Assembly: GCF_003367175.1 (NCBI RefSeq)
Contig: NZ_QRGA01000010.1
Coordinates: 186,001-250,000, forward strand
DNA length: 64,000 bases
Reading direction: 5' to 3'
Origin: Trinickia dinghuensis
Lineage (GTDB): Bacteria > Pseudomonadota > Gammaproteobacteria > Burkholderiales > Burkholderiaceae
Below the pieces are notes generated by a model, which worked only from the letters and a program-made list of their open reading frames with translations, ran no database searches and was not told where the DNA came from. Below are positions 54,062 to 64,000 of the stretch, piece by piece (position 1 is the stretch's first letter; the number at the start of each line of letters is the position of its first letter). The position numbers and the translations under genes are program-made.

Positions 54062-54445
54062 TCACGCCGACGGCATTTCGTTGGGTTCTGGAAGGCTGTC
54101 GATCAGTGCCTGGACTTGTTGGAACAGTCCAGGCAGATCCTTTTGGACGGTTCTCCAAACGATCTGCAAGTCGACTTTCGAATAACCGTGGGCTACCGCA
54201 TTGCGCATCTGGTAGGCGGACGCCAAGGGCAAGTCGGGGTGGCTGGCGGCGAACTCGGGATAGTGCTTCTCGATATTGTTGCTGGCCTCGCCGATGATCT
54301 CTATGTTGCGAATCACCGCATCCTGGACCATATCGTTACCCACGAAGGCCGCCTCGTCCATTTTCGCGGTGTATCGACCGATGCGCCGAATGGCTTCCAG
54401 AATATGGTCGAGGTAGTCCGCCAACCTCCCTTGGTCACGACTCAT
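54062..54445 (-). CDS. hepT: HEPN-domain toxin HepT
   Basis: The 127-residue HEPN/DUF86 protein has the RX4HXY motif RNAVAHGY, whose Arg and His form the RNase site and whose Tyr is the residue AMPylated by MntA in characterised pairs. The start overlaps the antitoxin stop by ATGA, so the two are coupled. The pair is complete, with no visible damage. Confidence 0.92.
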   Translation of the reverse strand: MSRDQGRLADYLDHILEAIRRIGRYTAKMDEAAFVGNDMVQDAVIRNIEIIGEASNNIEKHYPEFAASHPDLPLASAYQMRNAVAHGYSKVDLQIVWRTVQKDLPGLFQQVQALIDSLPEPNEMPSA

Positions 54446-54732
54446 ACAGGCACGGCCTCCGAAAGGACCACCGCACGGAATTTTTCCGGCAATGCGTTCG
54501 GAGTAAGCACGTCCACGGATACGCCAAGAAGCTGAAGCAGTTCGTGGCGGATCGCACCGATGTCAAACAGAGTCGTTTCTGGTGTCGGGTCGATCAAAAT
54601 GTCGAGGTCACTTCCGTCGGAATCATCGCCGTGGACGACCGATCCAAACACCCTTGCATTGCACGCACGATGCGAGGCAACAACTTTCCGGATTTCTTCC
54701 CGATGGCTCGCGAGGGCCAGAGAGGGCTTCAT
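54442..54732 (-). CDS. mntA: MNT-domain nucleotidyltransferase antitoxin MntA
   Basis: The 96-residue minimal nucleotidyltransferase carries GSVVHGDDSDGSDLD, the GSX10DXD active-site motif, with a further Asp expected in VDVLT. In known HEPN/MNT systems it adds AMP groups to the toxin tyrosine and silences its RNase. It is the first gene of the two-gene operon. Confidence 0.92.
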   Translation of the reverse strand: MKPSLALASHREEIRKVVASHRACNARVFGSVVHGDDSDGSDLDILIDPTPETTLFDIGAIRHELLQLLGVSVDVLTPNALPEKFRAVVLSEAVPV

Positions 54733-54829
54733 GGCTTCACTCCTTTGGGTTACGGGGAGACTTTACCAAAATCCCGCTACTCGACTCCCAATGTGGCGAT
54801 CCTGCCCGACGTTTCAAAGGAAATCCGCT

Positions 54830-55222
54830 TCAGGAAACGGCCAAGGCGACGCCAATCTCAAATGCTACCGTTCCAGGGCCAACCGTCGCCGAATGAAACG
54901 CACGGCGCTCTGCGATCGAAAGATTCCGCAGAACGAAACAATCCGACGGACGCAGCACACCCCCGATCGTTCCGGCCCACTCGCGCAACCGCGCGTGCCA
55001 CAGGGTGCCAATGTCCGCGCCGGCTTCCATGGCATAGGTATAGGTGCCCTCTTCTCTTGAATTCGCCAGGAGCCCTCGGCTTGCCGACAGCGACGAATCA
55101 TAGAGAACGAGCGCACGCGCGCGGACGGTAGGAATGCTCGGCCTCCCATAGCAACTCAGCCACGGCACCGCAGCGCAACCTGCCACCGCCACGCTGGTAC
55201 TCATGAAAGTCCGCCGATCCAT
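54830..55222 (-). CDS. Small exported protein with Tat-like signal, unknown function
   Basis: The 130-residue protein starts MDRRTFMSTSVAVAGCAAVP, a short Tat-type leader (RRTF) ending in a possible lipobox. The body (ARALVLYDSSLSASRGLLAN; GTLWHARLREWAGTIGGVLR; CFVLRNLSIAERRAF) is not recognised. It lies 36 bp downstream of the FAD oxidoreductase start side and on the same strand, so the two could be transcribed together. It may be a periplasmic accessory factor. Confidence 0.7.
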   Translation of the reverse strand: MDRRTFMSTSVAVAGCAAVPWLSCYGRPSIPTVRARALVLYDSSLSASRGLLANSREEGTYTYAMEAGADIGTLWHARLREWAGTIGGVLRPSDCFVLRNLSIAERRAFHSATVGPGTVAFEIGVALAVS

Positions 55223-55258
55223 AGTCGATCTCCGTGCCGAACGTGCCGTCCGCCGTCC

Positions 55259-56839
55259 TCAAATATCCCCGCGCTTATCGCGCCAAACGCGCGGCCAAAT
55301 CCCCGACTTCCCCGGCGCCAAAATCCCCTCGGGATCGAGCGCGTCCTTGATCGTCTCCGACATCCGAAGCAGCGCCCCATCGTTGAAATCGTACTGAGAA
55401 GCAGCGAAATCCATCGTCGCCAGATGCGTCCGATAGACGCCGTACCCTTCCGAGCGCGCGTCGCTCATCAGCACGCGCTGCAAATCCGCCGCCGCGTCGG
55501 TCTGCTTCGGATCGTCTCGATCGAAGATCGTCGCGACGATGTGATGTAGATGCCGCTCGCCAGCCGTAAATCCGCCGTAATAATCGAAGCCGTACTCGGC
55601 CAGGCGCGCCTTAGCGACCGAATATTGACGCATCGCATCGCGCCCGGTGAATGGGCAGATGGGCGAAAAATCGACATGTGCCCCGTTGCCGCCCCGCCAA
55701 TCGAGCATCCGAAACGCGCTCATCGCGGGAACACCGGCCATGTTGCCTTCGCCGCCGCCGGCCGGCTCGGCATCGGCCGCATACCGGTTCGCCTCGATCC
55801 GCGCACCCGGCAGACGCGCGAACGCACGCCGAGCGGCGGCAAAGCGCAGGTCGACGAGATCGGGCGCTCCGTAAACCGCGAAGTGGACGTTCCAACGCCC
55901 GATATCGAGCCGTCTCACGATCTCCGCAACCGCCGATTCCGGCATCGGACCGGCTCCGTCGTACCAGTCGCTGCGCGCCGATACGCCCGCCGCGTGACGT
56001 ATCGCCCCCTCGATCACGGCATGGTTACGGATTGTTTCGTCGAGCCTGAGCGGCCGCAACGTTTCAACCGCCGCTTCCAAGTCGCCTTCGCCGGGCAGCT
56101 TCACATGTGCAATCACGTACGCGTCCGGCCGCGGCATCAGCCATAGCCCCAGCTTCGTGACGATCCCGAAGTTCGACTGCATGAACATCGTGTCGTAGGA
56201 CGGTCCGAATCCGGCTTTGTAGAGTTGCCAGGCGCGCCCGATCTCGATCGCGCCCATTCCGGTGCGCACGAGTTCGCCGTCGGCCAGCATGACCTCCATC
56301 CCGCACTGATGCGCCGCATGATCGCCGTAGGCCGTATAACCGAAACCGCGCTCGAGCGTGTTGCCGACGACACTGCCCCACCCCGCGGCGGCCGGGTCGA
56401 CCCACAGCTTCAAGCCGTGCCGGCGCAAGTACGCATGAAGGTCGAAATAAGTCACGCCCGGCTCCACCACCGCGTAGGCCAATGTTTCATCGACTTCGAG
56501 GATCCGGTTCATCCGCTTCAAATCGAGCACGACCGAGCCCGTCAGCCGAGGCGCCCCGCCGCCATAGGCGAAGTTCCGCCCCGTGGAAACGGGCCAAAGC
56601 GGCAGACGATACGCCCGCGCGATTTTCAGCACTTCGCGAATTTCGCCGGCCGTCGCGGGCAACACCACCGCCGACGCGGCGAAGTGTCGCGCCTGAGGCT
56701 GCGGCGTGAACGGATCGGCGTAGTCGCGCAGCCGATCGTCCGACGTCAGCACGTTCGACGCGCCGACAACCGACGACAATTCGCGCAGCGCGCTCAAAAA
56801 GCGCGGTTCGGACACGTTCGGAGGACGCACGTTCGCCAT
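55259..56839 (-). CDS. VAO-type FAD oxidoreductase (4-cresol dehydrogenase-like)
   Basis: The 526-residue protein has a FAD_binding_4 domain (PLWPVSTGRNFAYGGGAPRL; YAVVEPGVTYFDLHAYLRR; VGNTLERGFGYTAYGDHAAH) and a substrate cap domain. The C-terminus reads LDPEGILAPGKSGIWP, as in vanillyl-alcohol oxidase and 4-cresol dehydrogenase flavoproteins. It probably oxidises a phenolic or related compound. ATG 56839 (MANVRPPN) is used; ATG 56869 is possible, and a longer upstream frame overlaps the hfq-like gene and is rejected. The small Tat-signal protein follows it. Confidence 0.85.
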   Translation of the reverse strand: MANVRPPNVSEPRFLSALRELSSVVGASNVLTSDDRLRDYADPFTPQPQARHFAASAVVLPATAGEIREVLKIARAYRLPLWPVSTGRNFAYGGGAPRLTGSVVLDLKRMNRILEVDETLAYAVVEPGVTYFDLHAYLRRHGLKLWVDPAAAGWGSVVGNTLERGFGYTAYGDHAAHQCGMEVMLADGELVRTGMGAIEIGRAWQLYKAGFGPSYDTMFMQSNFGIVTKLGLWLMPRPDAYVIAHVKLPGEGDLEAAVETLRPLRLDETIRNHAVIEGAIRHAAGVSARSDWYDGAGPMPESAVAEIVRRLDIGRWNVHFAVYGAPDLVDLRFAAARRAFARLPGARIEANRYAADAEPAGGGEGNMAGVPAMSAFRMLDWRGGNGAHVDFSPICPFTGRDAMRQYSVAKARLAEYGFDYYGGFTAGERHLHHIVATIFDRDDPKQTDAAADLQRVLMSDARSEGYGVYRTHLATMDFAASQYDFNDGALLRMSETIKDALDPEGILAPGKSGIWPRVWRDKRGDI

Positions 56840-57050
56840 TCGATTCCCATCCGCTTGAATTTTCTTCATTAATGATAGGCATCGCGCGAAACATCGTCGA
56901 AATACGACTTCGCGGCGCGCAGATACGGGCGATCTTCGCCAAATCGATACGCTCATCCCGCGCACGGGGTAAAATCCCGCCCAACCATGCGCGTATTGAG
57001 TCGCGCAGCCACCAACCAACCGTGGAGCAGCCCGCGCTGCTGTACCAGCA

Positions 57051-57575
57051 ATGCCGAATCCGTCCGAATCGCATCCGCAGAACGACTTCATGAACGCCGC
57101 GCGCAAAGAGCGCAAGCGCGTCGAAATCTATCTCGTCAACGGCATCCGCCTGACGGGGTGCATCGAGTCGTTCGATCAGTATCTCGTTATGCTGCGCACG
57201 CCTGTCGGCCTGCAAGGCATCTACAAACGCGCCATTTCGACGATCCAGCTCGATACCGGCATGCGCCCCGGCCCGCGCGGCCCGCGCACCGGTGGGTATG
57301 GAGACCGCGGTGATCGTGGGGACCGTGGCGATCGAGGCGAGCGCCATGGCCCGCGTGAAGGATCGGGCCCGCGCGAGTTCCGCGAGCCGCGTGAACCGAG
57401 GGAGCCGCGCGAGGGCTACGGCTCATCGCCGTCGTCGGCGCCCGAACATCGTTCGTCCGAAGGTCGTTCGTCCGACGGGCCCGTGGTGGTCACGCGCCGC
57501 CGCCGCCCTTTCAGCACGATGCAGAACGGCCCGTCCAACTCCAACGATACGAACGGGAATAACCGCGACGAGTAA
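57051..57575 (+). CDS. hfq: Hfq-like RNA-binding protein with long repetitive tail
   Basis: The 174-residue protein has an Sm core at about residues 14-70: [35 protein letters not shown], then YKRAIST in place of the canonical YKHAIS. The tail is long and disordered, with GDRGD repeats and PRE repeats, ending in an Arg-rich patch (TRRRRP). Burkholderia species carry a second, long-tailed Hfq (Hfq2), which this resembles; a canonical hfq would lie elsewhere. The His-to-Arg change affects the proximal uridine site. ATG 57051 lacks an SD; ATG 57090 (MNAARKE) is an alternative. Confidence 0.85.
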   Translation: MPNPSESHPQNDFMNAARKERKRVEIYLVNGIRLTGCIESFDQYLVMLRTPVGLQGIYKRAISTIQLDTGMRPGPRGPRTGGYGDRGDRGDRGDRGERHGPREGSGPREFREPREPREPREGYGSSPSSAPEHRSSEGRSSDGPVVVTRRRRPFSTMQNGPSNSNDTNGNNRDE

Positions 57576-57602
57576 GGAAAGGTAAGGAAGCACCGATCGA
57601 GC

Positions 57603-57640
57603 GCCGCTGCTCGCCGGGAAAACCGGCAGCGGCAGCGTTT
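57603..57640 (+). terminator. Putative terminator after hfq-like gene
   Basis: GCCGCT and GCCGG pair with CCGGC and AGCGGC around a GAAAA loop, with a 4-nt bulge, followed by AGCGTTTTGG. It is a strong GC stem with a short T-run. Confidence 0.65.
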
Positions 57641-57678
57641 TGGCTTTGACCGGCGTTTTGCTTGCGCGTGACTTTCGC

Positions 57679-58002
57679 CTAATCCCGCTTGAACGTGTAG
57701 TCGCGCTCGACTTTGCAGACGCGCGTCACGTATTGTTCATACCATTTTTCACGGCCCGTCTTCTGCGCGATCATGTGCGTCGCGTCGGCCTTCCAAGCTG
57801 CGATCGATTCTAGATCGCGCCAGTACGACACCGTGATGCCGATCTCCTCGCGCGCCGATTCGACGCCGAGAAAGCCCGGTTGCTTACGCGCGGCCGCCTC
57901 CATCAGTTCGCTCATCTCCCCGTAGCCGTTGTCCCCCTCCGTGCGGGTCGACGTGAAGATCACTGCGTAATACGGGGTTGCCCCTGTTTCCGCAATCGAC
58001 AT
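57679..58002 (-). CDS. Antibiotic biosynthesis monooxygenase (ABM) domain protein
   Basis: The 107-residue single ABM domain (YYAVIFTSTRTEGDNGYGEM; QPGFLGVESAREEIGITVSY; WRDLESIAAWKADATHM) resembles small heme- or quinol-acting monooxygenases of the dimeric alpha/beta-barrel fold. SD AAGGAG at good spacing. It stands alone, convergent with the hfq-like gene. The substrate is unknown. Confidence 0.88.
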   Translation of the reverse strand: MSIAETGATPYYAVIFTSTRTEGDNGYGEMSELMEAAARKQPGFLGVESAREEIGITVSYWRDLESIAAWKADATHMIAQKTGREKWYEQYVTRVCKVERDYTFKRD

Positions 58003-58189
58003 TCGAATCTCCTTGCTGTTGGTGATTGGGCGCGCGCGATGCGCCCGCGAGCCGGTCGAAATGAGGCGAAACTGCCGGCAAGGCGAGTCCGAGCCCGATC
58101 ATCAGCGGGCGGTTTCGATATGACGCCGAAGCGGACCGAATCATCGAAGCATCGACTGAGCGCCACGCTCGATCGATGCCCCGAGCGCA

Positions 58190-58999
58190 TCACTGCTTGC
58201 GATGGCGCGAACGCTTATGCGAGTGCGAATACGTGGACGGCAAGCCCTGCTCCGTCTCACGCTGCAGCAGATGAATCTGTTGCTGCATCGCGTCCAACTG
58301 CTCCTGCGCCGCCACCTTCTGCGTCTGCAGCGAAGCGGCTTCGTCGCGCGCCTCCTTCTGGCGCGTCGCGACCAACGCTTGCTGCTTGCGTGCGACGTCG
58401 AGATCCGCTTGCAGACGATCGGCCCGCGCCTGCGCCTTGGCAAGCTGCGCTTCCGTATAAACCTTCTGGGCAGCCAGCACCGTGCGCTTGATCTCGACAT
58501 CGGCGAGCTGCGAGCTGCGCCGCACGAAGTCGGCGTAGACGCTTTCCGCGTAGTCCTCGTTCGTCGTCTTGATCACGCGCCAGAAATTCTTCTGCTGAAA
58601 GAGCACGGCGTAATACGTCATGTCCTTTCCGTGCAGCAGCAGGCTCGCACCGTACGTGCCGTTGTAGGCCGTGCGCAGTTCCGAGAGCTCGTTGTCGTGC
58701 ATCAGCCGTTGCAATTGCACAACGTCGCCCTGGGAATCGGCCGCTTCGTCGGCCGTCGATGCCGACGCCATCGCCGTCGACGTTGGCGTCGATTCCGATG
58801 ACGCGACCGGGGTCGACACAGGCGCCGATGCCGCCGGCGCAGCCGCTACGGCAGGCGCTGATGCAACCGTGGCCGCAGGTGCAACGTTTGCGCGGCCGTC
58901 CGCGGCAGACTGCGCCGTGGCACAACCTTCAATACCCAATCCCCCGATTGCGATAAGCGCTGCAAGCGCGGTCCCCCGCATACGCGAATAGTGGCTCAT
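58190..58999 (-). CDS. DUF2968 lipoprotein
   Basis: In this 269-residue protein the lipoprotein signal ends LGIEGCATAQ. An Ala/Ser/Pro-rich linker is followed by the DUF2968 domain (VVQLQRLMHDNELSELRTAY; FWRVIKTTNEDYAESVYADF) and a long coiled coil (AQLAKAQARADRLQADLDVA onward). It ends in a His/Arg/Lys-rich tail. DUF2968 is typical of Burkholderiaceae; the function is not known. ATG 58999 is preceded by AGGAAAC; ATG 59014 is an in-frame alternative. Confidence 0.88.
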   Translation of the reverse strand: MSHYSRMRGTALAALIAIGGLGIEGCATAQSAADGRANVAPAATVASAPAVAAAPAASAPVSTPVASSESTPTSTAMASASTADEAADSQGDVVQLQRLMHDNELSELRTAYNGTYGASLLLHGKDMTYYAVLFQQKNFWRVIKTTNEDYAESVYADFVRRSSQLADVEIKRTVLAAQKVYTEAQLAKAQARADRLQADLDVARKQQALVATRQKEARDEAASLQTQKVAAQEQLDAMQQQIHLLQRETEQGLPSTYSHSHKRSRHRKQ

Positions 59000-59059
59000 T
59001 GTCGTTTCCTGCATGGAATAGTTCTACTTTTGAGACAACTTGACTCAAGCGCGACATTA

Positions 59060-60451
<1,392 letters not shown>

Positions 60452-60501
60452 CTTTATTAGGCATCCTAAACATCCGATCCGGTCGAATCGGATCGGCAAA
60501 A

Positions 60502-62220
60502 TCAGTAGACCAACTGCGAAGCCCCGCAAGTCAGCGCGAGGTTGTGAACCGTCGCCACGCCCAATTGCACGCCGAGCAGTTGCAACAGCGGATCGATGGC
60601 CAGGTCGATCCCCGTCAGCAACTGATCGAGCGCGGGCGAAAGGACAGTCAGCAGCGCACTCACGAGCGAACCGACGGGCAGCGGGACGCCGCCCAGCAGC
60701 GTGACGTTCAAGGCGTTCGGCTGCGACAGCGAAGCGGCAAGGCCCGAAAACGCGTTCGCGAGCACACCGCCGACGGCGTTGGAGTTGGCGCTTTGATAAT
60801 CGTCGCCGGTCGGCGGCACGCCGTCGAATGTCAACGTCGCGGCCGACGATGGCGGCACCACGGCCGGCAGCGCGGCGTTCGCGGTCACGGTGACGACGTT
60901 GGCAACGTTGATGAGCGTCGCCGGCGTCGAACAGCCGAACGGCTGCGAAGCCGATAAATTCGCGGGGGGGTCGCCCAAGCACACGTTCGCCAAACCGGGC
61001 TGCACGCCGATCGTCGACGTGCTCGCCGCTTGTGTCGGCGCGCAGTTCGTCGCCTGTAGCCAGGCGGTGCCGGGCGCGGCCTCGAGCGAGAGCGGCAAAT
61101 TCAAGCCGACATTGCCGATGACCGGCAACGACGGCGTCCCGAGCGAAACGTCGAGGTACAAACGCACTTGGGCCGTGCTCGCTTGCGTGCGCCAGCGCTG
61201 CTTTACCGGATCGATGCCCGCTTCGCCGACGGCAAGTACCGGCGGCGCGATGATCTGCACCTGCAGCGCCGTACTGAAGCCGGCAATCTGGAGCCCCGTG
61301 GCGAGGTTGACCGGGGACTGCCCGGTATTCGCGATCTCGGCCGCGACCAGTAGCGCATCGAACGGGCTGACGGTCGCGTCGAGCGCGCTTTGATCGTCGG
61401 CCACGTCGAGCGCCATCACACCGTGGCCACCCTGCCCGTCGCCCAGCGGAAACGACACGGAAGCGGCGCCGGCGCCGTTTGCGATCGCCTGCAGCGTGGC
61501 CACATCGGTCTGCAAGTTCGCGTCGGCAATCGACGTCGAAGACAACGCCGTGACCATCAAGCTCGCCAACTGTCCGACATTCACCTGCGTCGCCAATAAC
61601 TGCGCGACGGTGCCCACGCCGGCCGCCGCCGTCACATCGCGCACACGGACACGTGCATTCGCCAACGATTGGTAGGACGCAACCGAAAGATTGAGGTTCG
61701 CGCCGAGCAACGCATTCAGCAGCCCGCCCACGAGGCCGCCTTGAACCTGCGCGAGCGTCGTACCGACCGTGAATGCACCCAGGTTCGTCGCTTGAGCCGT
61801 GGCGACCGCGCTGAGTTGCCGCGCCGGGCCCAGGAAGAAGTAAGGCACGGTGCGCGTCGCCGTCACTTGCACGGCATTGAGCGGTGTAGCCGTATTCGTC
61901 GCGACGAAATAGCTGGGCCCCGCATTCGCGCTCGTATCCCATCGGCCGCAAACCACCGACAACGATTGGCCCGCCGCATCGGGTGCGAAGCCGTTGGCCG
62001 CGGCGTTCGCGTTGGCGGTAACGGCCGGCTGAGCGCAGGCGTCGTCCATCCGCTGCGCCGCCGCCAAGGCCGCAAGATCAGCCGTGCGCTGGAGCGAGCG
62101 GCGCGCAAAGAACGCGTTGCCGACGTCGAGCGCGCCGAGTGCCGCGATCAAGACCGTCATGAACAAAGCCACGATCGGGGCGACCGAGCCGCGCTGGAGG
62201 GAAAATCTCGGCTTCGACAT
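60502..62220 (-). CDS. tadG: TadG-like pilus assembly protein
   Basis: The 572-residue protein begins [20 protein letters not shown], with a single membrane span and the TadE/TadG-type [19 protein letters not shown] segment. A long Ala/Val/Thr/Leu-rich extracytoplasmic domain follows, with cysteines near the end ([10 protein letters not shown]). It belongs to the Flp/Tad pilus apparatus. ATG 62235 is an alternative start; neither has a strong SD, and an Arg-rich upstream extension is rejected. Confidence 0.85.
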   Translation of the reverse strand: MSKPRFSLQRGSVAPIVALFMTVLIAALGALDVGNAFFARRSLQRTADLAALAAAQRMDDACAQPAVTANANAAANGFAPDAAGQSLSVVCGRWDTSANAGPSYFVATNTATPLNAVQVTATRTVPYFFLGPARQLSAVATAQATNLGAFTVGTTLAQVQGGLVGGLLNALLGANLNLSVASYQSLANARVRVRDVTAAAGVGTVAQLLATQVNVGQLASLMVTALSSTSIADANLQTDVATLQAIANGAGAASVSFPLGDGQGGHGVMALDVADDQSALDATVSPFDALLVAAEIANTGQSPVNLATGLQIAGFSTALQVQIIAPPVLAVGEAGIDPVKQRWRTQASTAQVRLYLDVSLGTPSLPVIGNVGLNLPLSLEAAPGTAWLQATNCAPTQAASTSTIGVQPGLANVCLGDPPANLSASQPFGCSTPATLINVANVVTVTANAALPAVVPPSSAATLTFDGVPPTGDDYQSANSNAVGGVLANAFSGLAASLSQPNALNVTLLGGVPLPVGSLVSALLTVLSPALDQLLTGIDLAIDPLLQLLGVQLGVATVHNLALTCGASQLVY

Positions 62221-62347
62221 CGGTATCGACCGCATCCGCCCAGGCATGCGGCGCGTCGTGCGCACACAGGCGGCCGGCGCCGCGGCCACGCGCGGGCGGC
62301 GGCTCCATGCGATAGGCGGCGTAGTACGCGGCACGATCGGCAAGGCC

Positions 62348-62749
62348 TCAGTTCGCGCCCGGCGGCGGCGTGGACCCGGACCCGGTGTCCGTATAGCCGA
62401 AGCGCGAGGTGTCACCTTCGCTCGATAACGCCGAGCCGAACGACGCTGGAATCTTGTTGCGGAACGAGTTCATATATCGCTCGTAGGCCAGCGTCGCTTG
62501 CGCTCCCGGCATCGGCAAAGCCGGCGCGGCGGCTGCGTTCGTCCGCTGCAGTTCGAGCCAGGTGCGGGTTGCCCGGCCAATGTCGCTCGCCCGCGCGCGA
62601 GACGGCGTCGCGTTCGCGCTCGCACCGGCGGAGTCCGCACTCGTCTGCGCATGGACATCGAACGCCGCCCATGTGCTGGCCAGGGCAAGCGCCACGGCCA
62701 TGCCGGAACGCAACACGGGGCCAATGCCAATCGTCCAATGTCGATTCAC
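62348..62749 (-). CDS. DUF3613 protein of tad locus
   Basis: The 133-residue exported protein has a signal peptide (VLRSGMAVALALASTWAAFD, cleaved near VHAQT) and the DUF3613 core TRTWLELQRTNAAAAPALPM, then YERYMNSF. The tail is Gly/Ser/Pro-rich. GTG 62749 has GGAGAGA at good spacing and gives a proper signal peptide; the ATG at 62779 would add a charged prefix. DUF3613 proteins accompany tad loci in beta-proteobacteria; their role is unknown. Confidence 0.85.
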   Translation of the reverse strand: MNRHWTIGIGPVLRSGMAVALALASTWAAFDVHAQTSADSAGASANATPSRARASDIGRATRTWLELQRTNAAAAPALPMPGAQATLAYERYMNSFRNKIPASFGSALSSEGDTSRFGYTDTGSGSTPPPGAN

Positions 62750-62771
62750 GCGCTCTCTCCGTTCGATCTCG

Positions 62772-63551
62772 TCATTCATTCGTTAGTCGCCCTGGAATCG
62801 CCATGGCCTCCCAAGAGTCGCGCAGCGACACACTGCCGGCCTTATAGGCGCGGGCGGCGGCCGCCACTTTCTTGGCATCGTCGTGAACGGCTGCCCGCAC
62901 CGCCGGTGCGAACTGCTGTTCGTCCATCAACGCGCGGGCCTCCTTCGCATGCCCTTGTGCCAGCAGAAGCAACACGATGTTCGATTGAATCCGCGCGCTG
63001 TGAGCATCAAGTTCCGCCGCCTGCATCAGCGGCACGCGGGCGCCCGCAATGTCGCCTTCGCGCAGCCGTGCATAGCCGAGGTCCGACAGCGTGGCGGCAT
63101 CGGTCGGGGCAAGCTGCGCCGCTTGCGCCAACTCGCGCGCCGCCTCGCCAAAATCTCCCCGTGCGCCGGCCAGCAAACCAAGCCCGTGACGGCCGCTCGC
63201 CGCGAGCGGCGTGGTCAGCAACGCGCGGTAGGCTTGCGCGCTTGCCGAAGGCTGTCCGGTTTCGCGCAACGCCTGAGCGCGCAGCAACGTGGAATCGGGC
63301 GTCGCGCCATACTGCTTCTCGTACGCATCGATATGCGCCAGCGACGCGTAATACAGCCCTTGCCGCTGCATCCGATCGATCAGCGCGAGGTACATGCCCG
63401 GGGTATCGGGCTGCGGGGCTTTCTCGGCCGTGGCCCGCGCCGCCGCGCGCTCGGCCTGCGCGCCTGCGCCATAGCCCGATTCCTTGAATGCGCATGCGCC
63501 GCACGACAAGGCAAGCGCGAGTACGCAAAGCGTGCGAAGGCGATATCGCAT
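62772..63551 (-). CDS. tadD: TadD-like TPR lipoprotein
   Basis: The 259-residue protein has a lipoprotein-type signal (LCVLALALSCGACAF) and several tetratricopeptide repeats (ALRETGQPSASAQAYRALLT; AAQLAPTDAATLSDLGYARL; LMQAAELDAHSARIQSNIVL). TadD acts as a pilotin or scaffold for Tad secretin assembly. ATG 63551 has GGGGAAA upstream; ATG 63566 is possible and would overlap the tadC stop. Confidence 0.87.
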   Translation of the reverse strand: MRYRLRTLCVLALALSCGACAFKESGYGAGAQAERAAARATAEKAPQPDTPGMYLALIDRMQRQGLYYASLAHIDAYEKQYGATPDSTLLRAQALRETGQPSASAQAYRALLTTPLAASGRHGLGLLAGARGDFGEAARELAQAAQLAPTDAATLSDLGYARLREGDIAGARVPLMQAAELDAHSARIQSNIVLLLLAQGHAKEARALMDEQQFAPAVRAAVHDDAKKVAAAARAYKAGSVSLRDSWEAMAIPGRLTNE

Positions 63552-63565
63552 CGGCCATTTCCCCA

Positions 63566-64000
63566 TCATCGATGTATCACGGACAGCGATCGGATGACCG
63601 CCAGCAAACCGGGCCCCGCTGTGACGATCAAGAGCGCGGGAAGCAGCGTCAAGATCATCACGCCCGTCATCTTGACCGTCAGTTGTCCTATCTTTTCGCG
63701 CAACCTCGCCCGCCGGGTCTCGCGCAAGCGGTCGCCGAACTGCTTGAGCGGCTCTTGCACCGCGCCGCCGTGTCGATCGACCTGGATCATCAAGCGGACG
63801 ACGGCGCGCAAATCCTCGTTGTCGAAACTCGTCGCCAGGCGTTGCAGCGATTGCTCGCGCGTGCGACCCGCCGCGAACTGGCGCTGCGCGATTTCGAGCT
63901 CGCTCGCGAGCACGGGCAGCATCGCGCGGAAATCGTTGATCGTGACCTGCAAGCTCTGATCGAGCGAGAGGCCGACACCTTGCAGCAAGCGCAGCAGATC
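63566..64000 (-). CDS. tadC: TadC-like inner-membrane platform protein, 5' part missing
   Basis: The frame is open to the right window edge, about 144 residues visible. It carries the end of a T2SF domain (ELEIAQRQFAAGRTREQSLQ; VVRLMIQVDRHGGAVQEPLK; LREKIGQLTVKMTGVMILTL) and two hydrophobic segments. TadB/TadC proteins form the platform of the Tad pilus. Its stop is close to the tadD start, fitting an operon. Confidence 0.87.
   Translation of the reverse strand, partial: DLLRLLQGVGLSLDQSLQVTINDFRAMLPVLASELEIAQRQFAAGRTREQSLQRLATSFDNEDLRAVVRLMIQVDRHGGAVQEPLKQFGDRLRETRRARLREKIGQLTVKMTGVMILTLLPALLIVTAGPGLLAVIRSLSVIHR

Noticed and set aside
55259-57115. 618-residue oxidoreductase
   Set aside because: The extension beyond 56869 overlaps the divergent hfq-like start and has no coding character.
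57290-57420. CRISPR array from the short repeats
   Set aside because: The repeats are in-frame codon repeats for GDRGD and PRE residues in the Hfq-like tail, not spaced direct repeats.

Overview
The window looks like chromosomal DNA of a Burkholderia sensu lato species (Burkholderia, Paraburkholderia, Trinickia or a relative). This rests on high GC with strong third-position G/C, a cepacian-like exopolysaccharide (EPS) locus, a long-tailed second Hfq-like protein, a DUF2968 lipoprotein, a fadE-fadD unit behind a TetR regulator, and the end of a tad pilus locus with its DUF3613 gene. The species cannot be named from the sequence.

1-17.3 kb is an EPS locus in two divergent units around an AT-rich control region (about 10.1-10.6 kb). 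The leftward unit runs from a GDP-mannose enzyme (manC) through a possible 58-residue protein, a Wzc-like co-polymerase/tyrosine kinase, a GT4 transferase, a secreted glycoside hydrolase, a TupA-like ATP-grasp protein and a GT2 transferase to a Wzx flippase cut by the window edge. The rightward unit holds a GlxA/AraC-type regulator, the initiating sugar-phosphate transferase, the Wza lipoprotein and the Wzy polymerase. It ends at a hairpin terminator shared with a convergent lipoprotein glycosidase. 17.5-22 kb is mixed: a LysE exporter behind a decayed YefM/radical-SAM chimera, a hexapeptide acyltransferase, a two-partner-secretion type outer-membrane transporter with no visible partner, and a tRNA-Leu(CAG) with a clear promoter and terminator.

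22.6-46.5 kb is the accessory heart of the window: an extracellular contractile injection system (eCIS; Afp/PVC-like) on the minus strand. In transcription order it encodes a DUF4255 cap protein, sheath, tube, a small tail-assembly protein, a second tube protein, an Arg/Ser-rich 467-residue protein, LysM adaptor, hub, spike, PAAR-like tip, gp25, two J-like baseplate proteins, a tail-I protein with a frameshift, an adaptor, an AAA+ ATPase, a GNAT enzyme and a fibre. A LuxR-type AHL-receptor solo is divergent from it. Beyond that lie four unknown minus-strand ORFs and one plus-strand ORF of low GC, which are candidate cargo. No capsid, terminase, portal, integrase or lysis genes were seen, so this is not a prophage.

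The most striking observation is a canonical -1 ribosomal frameshift signal, G GGA AAC, in the exact reading phase, with an SD-like GGAG 8 nt upstream, inside the tail-assembly gene. The -1 frame encodes a conserved-looking 70-residue extension (a DUF6760-like sequence) that has no start codon of its own before its conserved part. This reproduces the gpG/gpGT (lambda) or E/E+E' (P2) arrangement within an eCIS. No canonical tape-measure gene was found; the Arg-rich protein occupies the corresponding phage position.

47-64 kb is ordinary chromosome: an MFS carboxylate-type transporter, a PsrA-like TetR regulator with fadE and fadD, a HEPN/MNT (HepT/MntA) toxin-antitoxin pair, a small Tat-signal protein, a VAO-type FAD oxidoreductase, a divergent Hfq-like gene, an ABM monooxygenase, a DUF2968 lipoprotein, and the tad locus end (tadC, tadD, DUF3613, tadG, and a sigma-54 activator). 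All calls come from reading the sequence; no database search was run.
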